The notes below the pieces were generated by a model. The model was given only the letters and a program-made list of their open reading frames with translations, was not told where the DNA came from and did no database searches. 5,676 nt of DNA from Lysobacteraceae bacterium (lineage in GTDB: Bacteria > Pseudomonadota > Gammaproteobacteria > Xanthomonadales > Wenzhouxiangellaceae), in NCBI GenBank assembly GCA_020201235.1, contig JAIVHD010000311.1:1-5676 (forward strand), given 5' to 3'. This document shows positions 5,309 through 5,676 of this stretch, piece by piece (within the stretch, counting starts at the first letter, position 1; every line of letters starts with the position of its first letter). The position numbers and the translations under genes were made by a program.

Positions 5309-5676
5309 TTCGACTGGGCTCCCCAGAAGCCTGGTCCAGCACCCGCCGGACGCGCCGCGCCAGTTCATCGCGCCGGTACGGCTTGCTCAGCAGTTGCACG
5401 TCGGGGTCCAGCCTGCCGTGATGGACCACCGCGTTTTCGGTGTAGCCGGACGTGTAGAGCACCTTAAGCCCGGGCCGCAACCCGGTTGCCGCCTCGGCAA
5501 GCTCACGCCCGCTCATGCCGCCGGGCATGACCACGTCGGTAAACAGCAAATCGAACTCGCCGCCGCCTTCGAGCACCGCCAACGCCTCGGCACCGCCGGA
5601 CGCGGGCTGCACCCGATAGCCCAGGTGCTCCAGCGCGGCTGCGGCGAACTCGCGCACCGCCGGGTCATCCTCAACC
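5298..5676 (-). CDS. Receiver domain, probably the C-terminus of a second hybrid histidine kinase; 5' end outside window
   Basis: The frame is open to the right edge and ends at TAG 5298-5300. The visible 125 residues begin VEDDPAVREF, so the acidic pocket of a receiver domain is just inside the window. The phospho-acceptor Asp follows in LLFTDVVMPGGMSG, then the switch Thr in LYTSGYTENA and Lys in LLSKPYRRDEL. The domain ends about 10 residues before the stop, so nothing follows it. The sequence closely parallels the receiver at the end of the kinase at 2102-4207 (shared MPGGMSGR, LKVLY.SGYTENA, VHHGRLDP and LLSKP). That relationship suggests a hybrid kinase tail rather than a stand-alone regulator, although a single-domain regulator starting just outside the window is possible. 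It overlaps the next gene's start by 11 bp, so it belongs to the same operon. Confidence 0.85.
   Translation of the reverse strand, partial: VEDDPAVREFAAAALEHLGYRVQPASGGAEALAVLEGGGEFDLLFTDVVMPGGMSGRELAEAATGLRPGLKVLYTSGYTENAVVHHGRLDPDVQLLSKPYRRDELARRVRRVLDQASGEPSRNVS
5319..5324 (-). promoter_or_regulatory. Shine-Dalgarno supporting the 5308 start of the binding protein
   Basis: GGGGAG on the coding strand is separated from the ATG at 5308 by 10 bases. The spacing is slightly long but acceptable. It favours 5308, which opens a typical signal peptide, over the in-frame codon at 5368 buried in the upstream receiver gene. Confidence 0.5.

Noticed and set aside
5309..5368. Longer N-terminus (start at 5368) for the solute-binding protein
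   Set aside because: It would place 20 extra residues before a well-formed signal peptide and overlap the upstream receiver gene by 71 bp. The ATG at 5308 has an SD-like GGGGAG and a normal signal peptide.

Overview
This is a 5.7-kb, GC-rich stretch of bacterial DNA, probably from a gammaproteobacterium. The lineage call is an inference. It rests on REP-like hairpins in the intergenic region (stems of the gtcgggtta / taacccgac and cccgggt / acccggg type around a tgcgctgcgct core), on a cacagatta-type intergenic repeat, and on a Gram-negative style set of an exported binding protein plus a membrane hybrid kinase. No rRNA, tRNA, CRISPR, transposase or integrase is visible.

Layout. Positions 1-444 (+) hold the last 147 codons of a flavin-dependent (Baeyer-Villiger/FMO-type) monooxygenase whose start lies outside the window. 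Positions 445-887 are a gene-free gap between convergent transcription units, filled with short repeats and hairpins. Everything from 888 to the right edge is on the minus strand and reads as one compact operon. In transcription order it contains: (i) the end of a protein with a receiver domain, probably the tail of another hybrid histidine kinase (5298->5676); (ii) an exported NMT1/SsuA-like solute-binding protein (4265-5308); (iii) a membrane hybrid histidine kinase with a periplasmic helical region, HAMP, GAF-like, HisKA, HATPase and REC domains (2102-4207, probably really beginning at 4268); (iv) a REC-EAL cyclic-di-GMP phosphodiesterase of RocR-like architecture (888-2105). The junctions overlap by 11, 4 and 4 bp, so the genes are probably translationally coupled.

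Working model (inference). No ABC permease or ATPase is present in the window, so the binding protein may act as a periplasmic ligand receptor for the adjacent kinase rather than for transport. The phosphorylation state would then be passed to the REC-EAL protein and would set c-di-GMP breakdown. All canonical EAL catalytic residues and both receivers' phospho-acceptor Asp residues are present. No HPt domain is seen in the window.

The main anomaly is at the kinase N-terminus. The open frame begins only at a TTG at 4207 with no Shine-Dalgarno. An ATG at 4268, overlapping the binding-protein stop as ATGA, encodes an ideal first transmembrane helix in a different frame. Skipping one G of the GGGG run at 4208-4211 joins the two. 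This is either a sequencing indel or a real frameshift.
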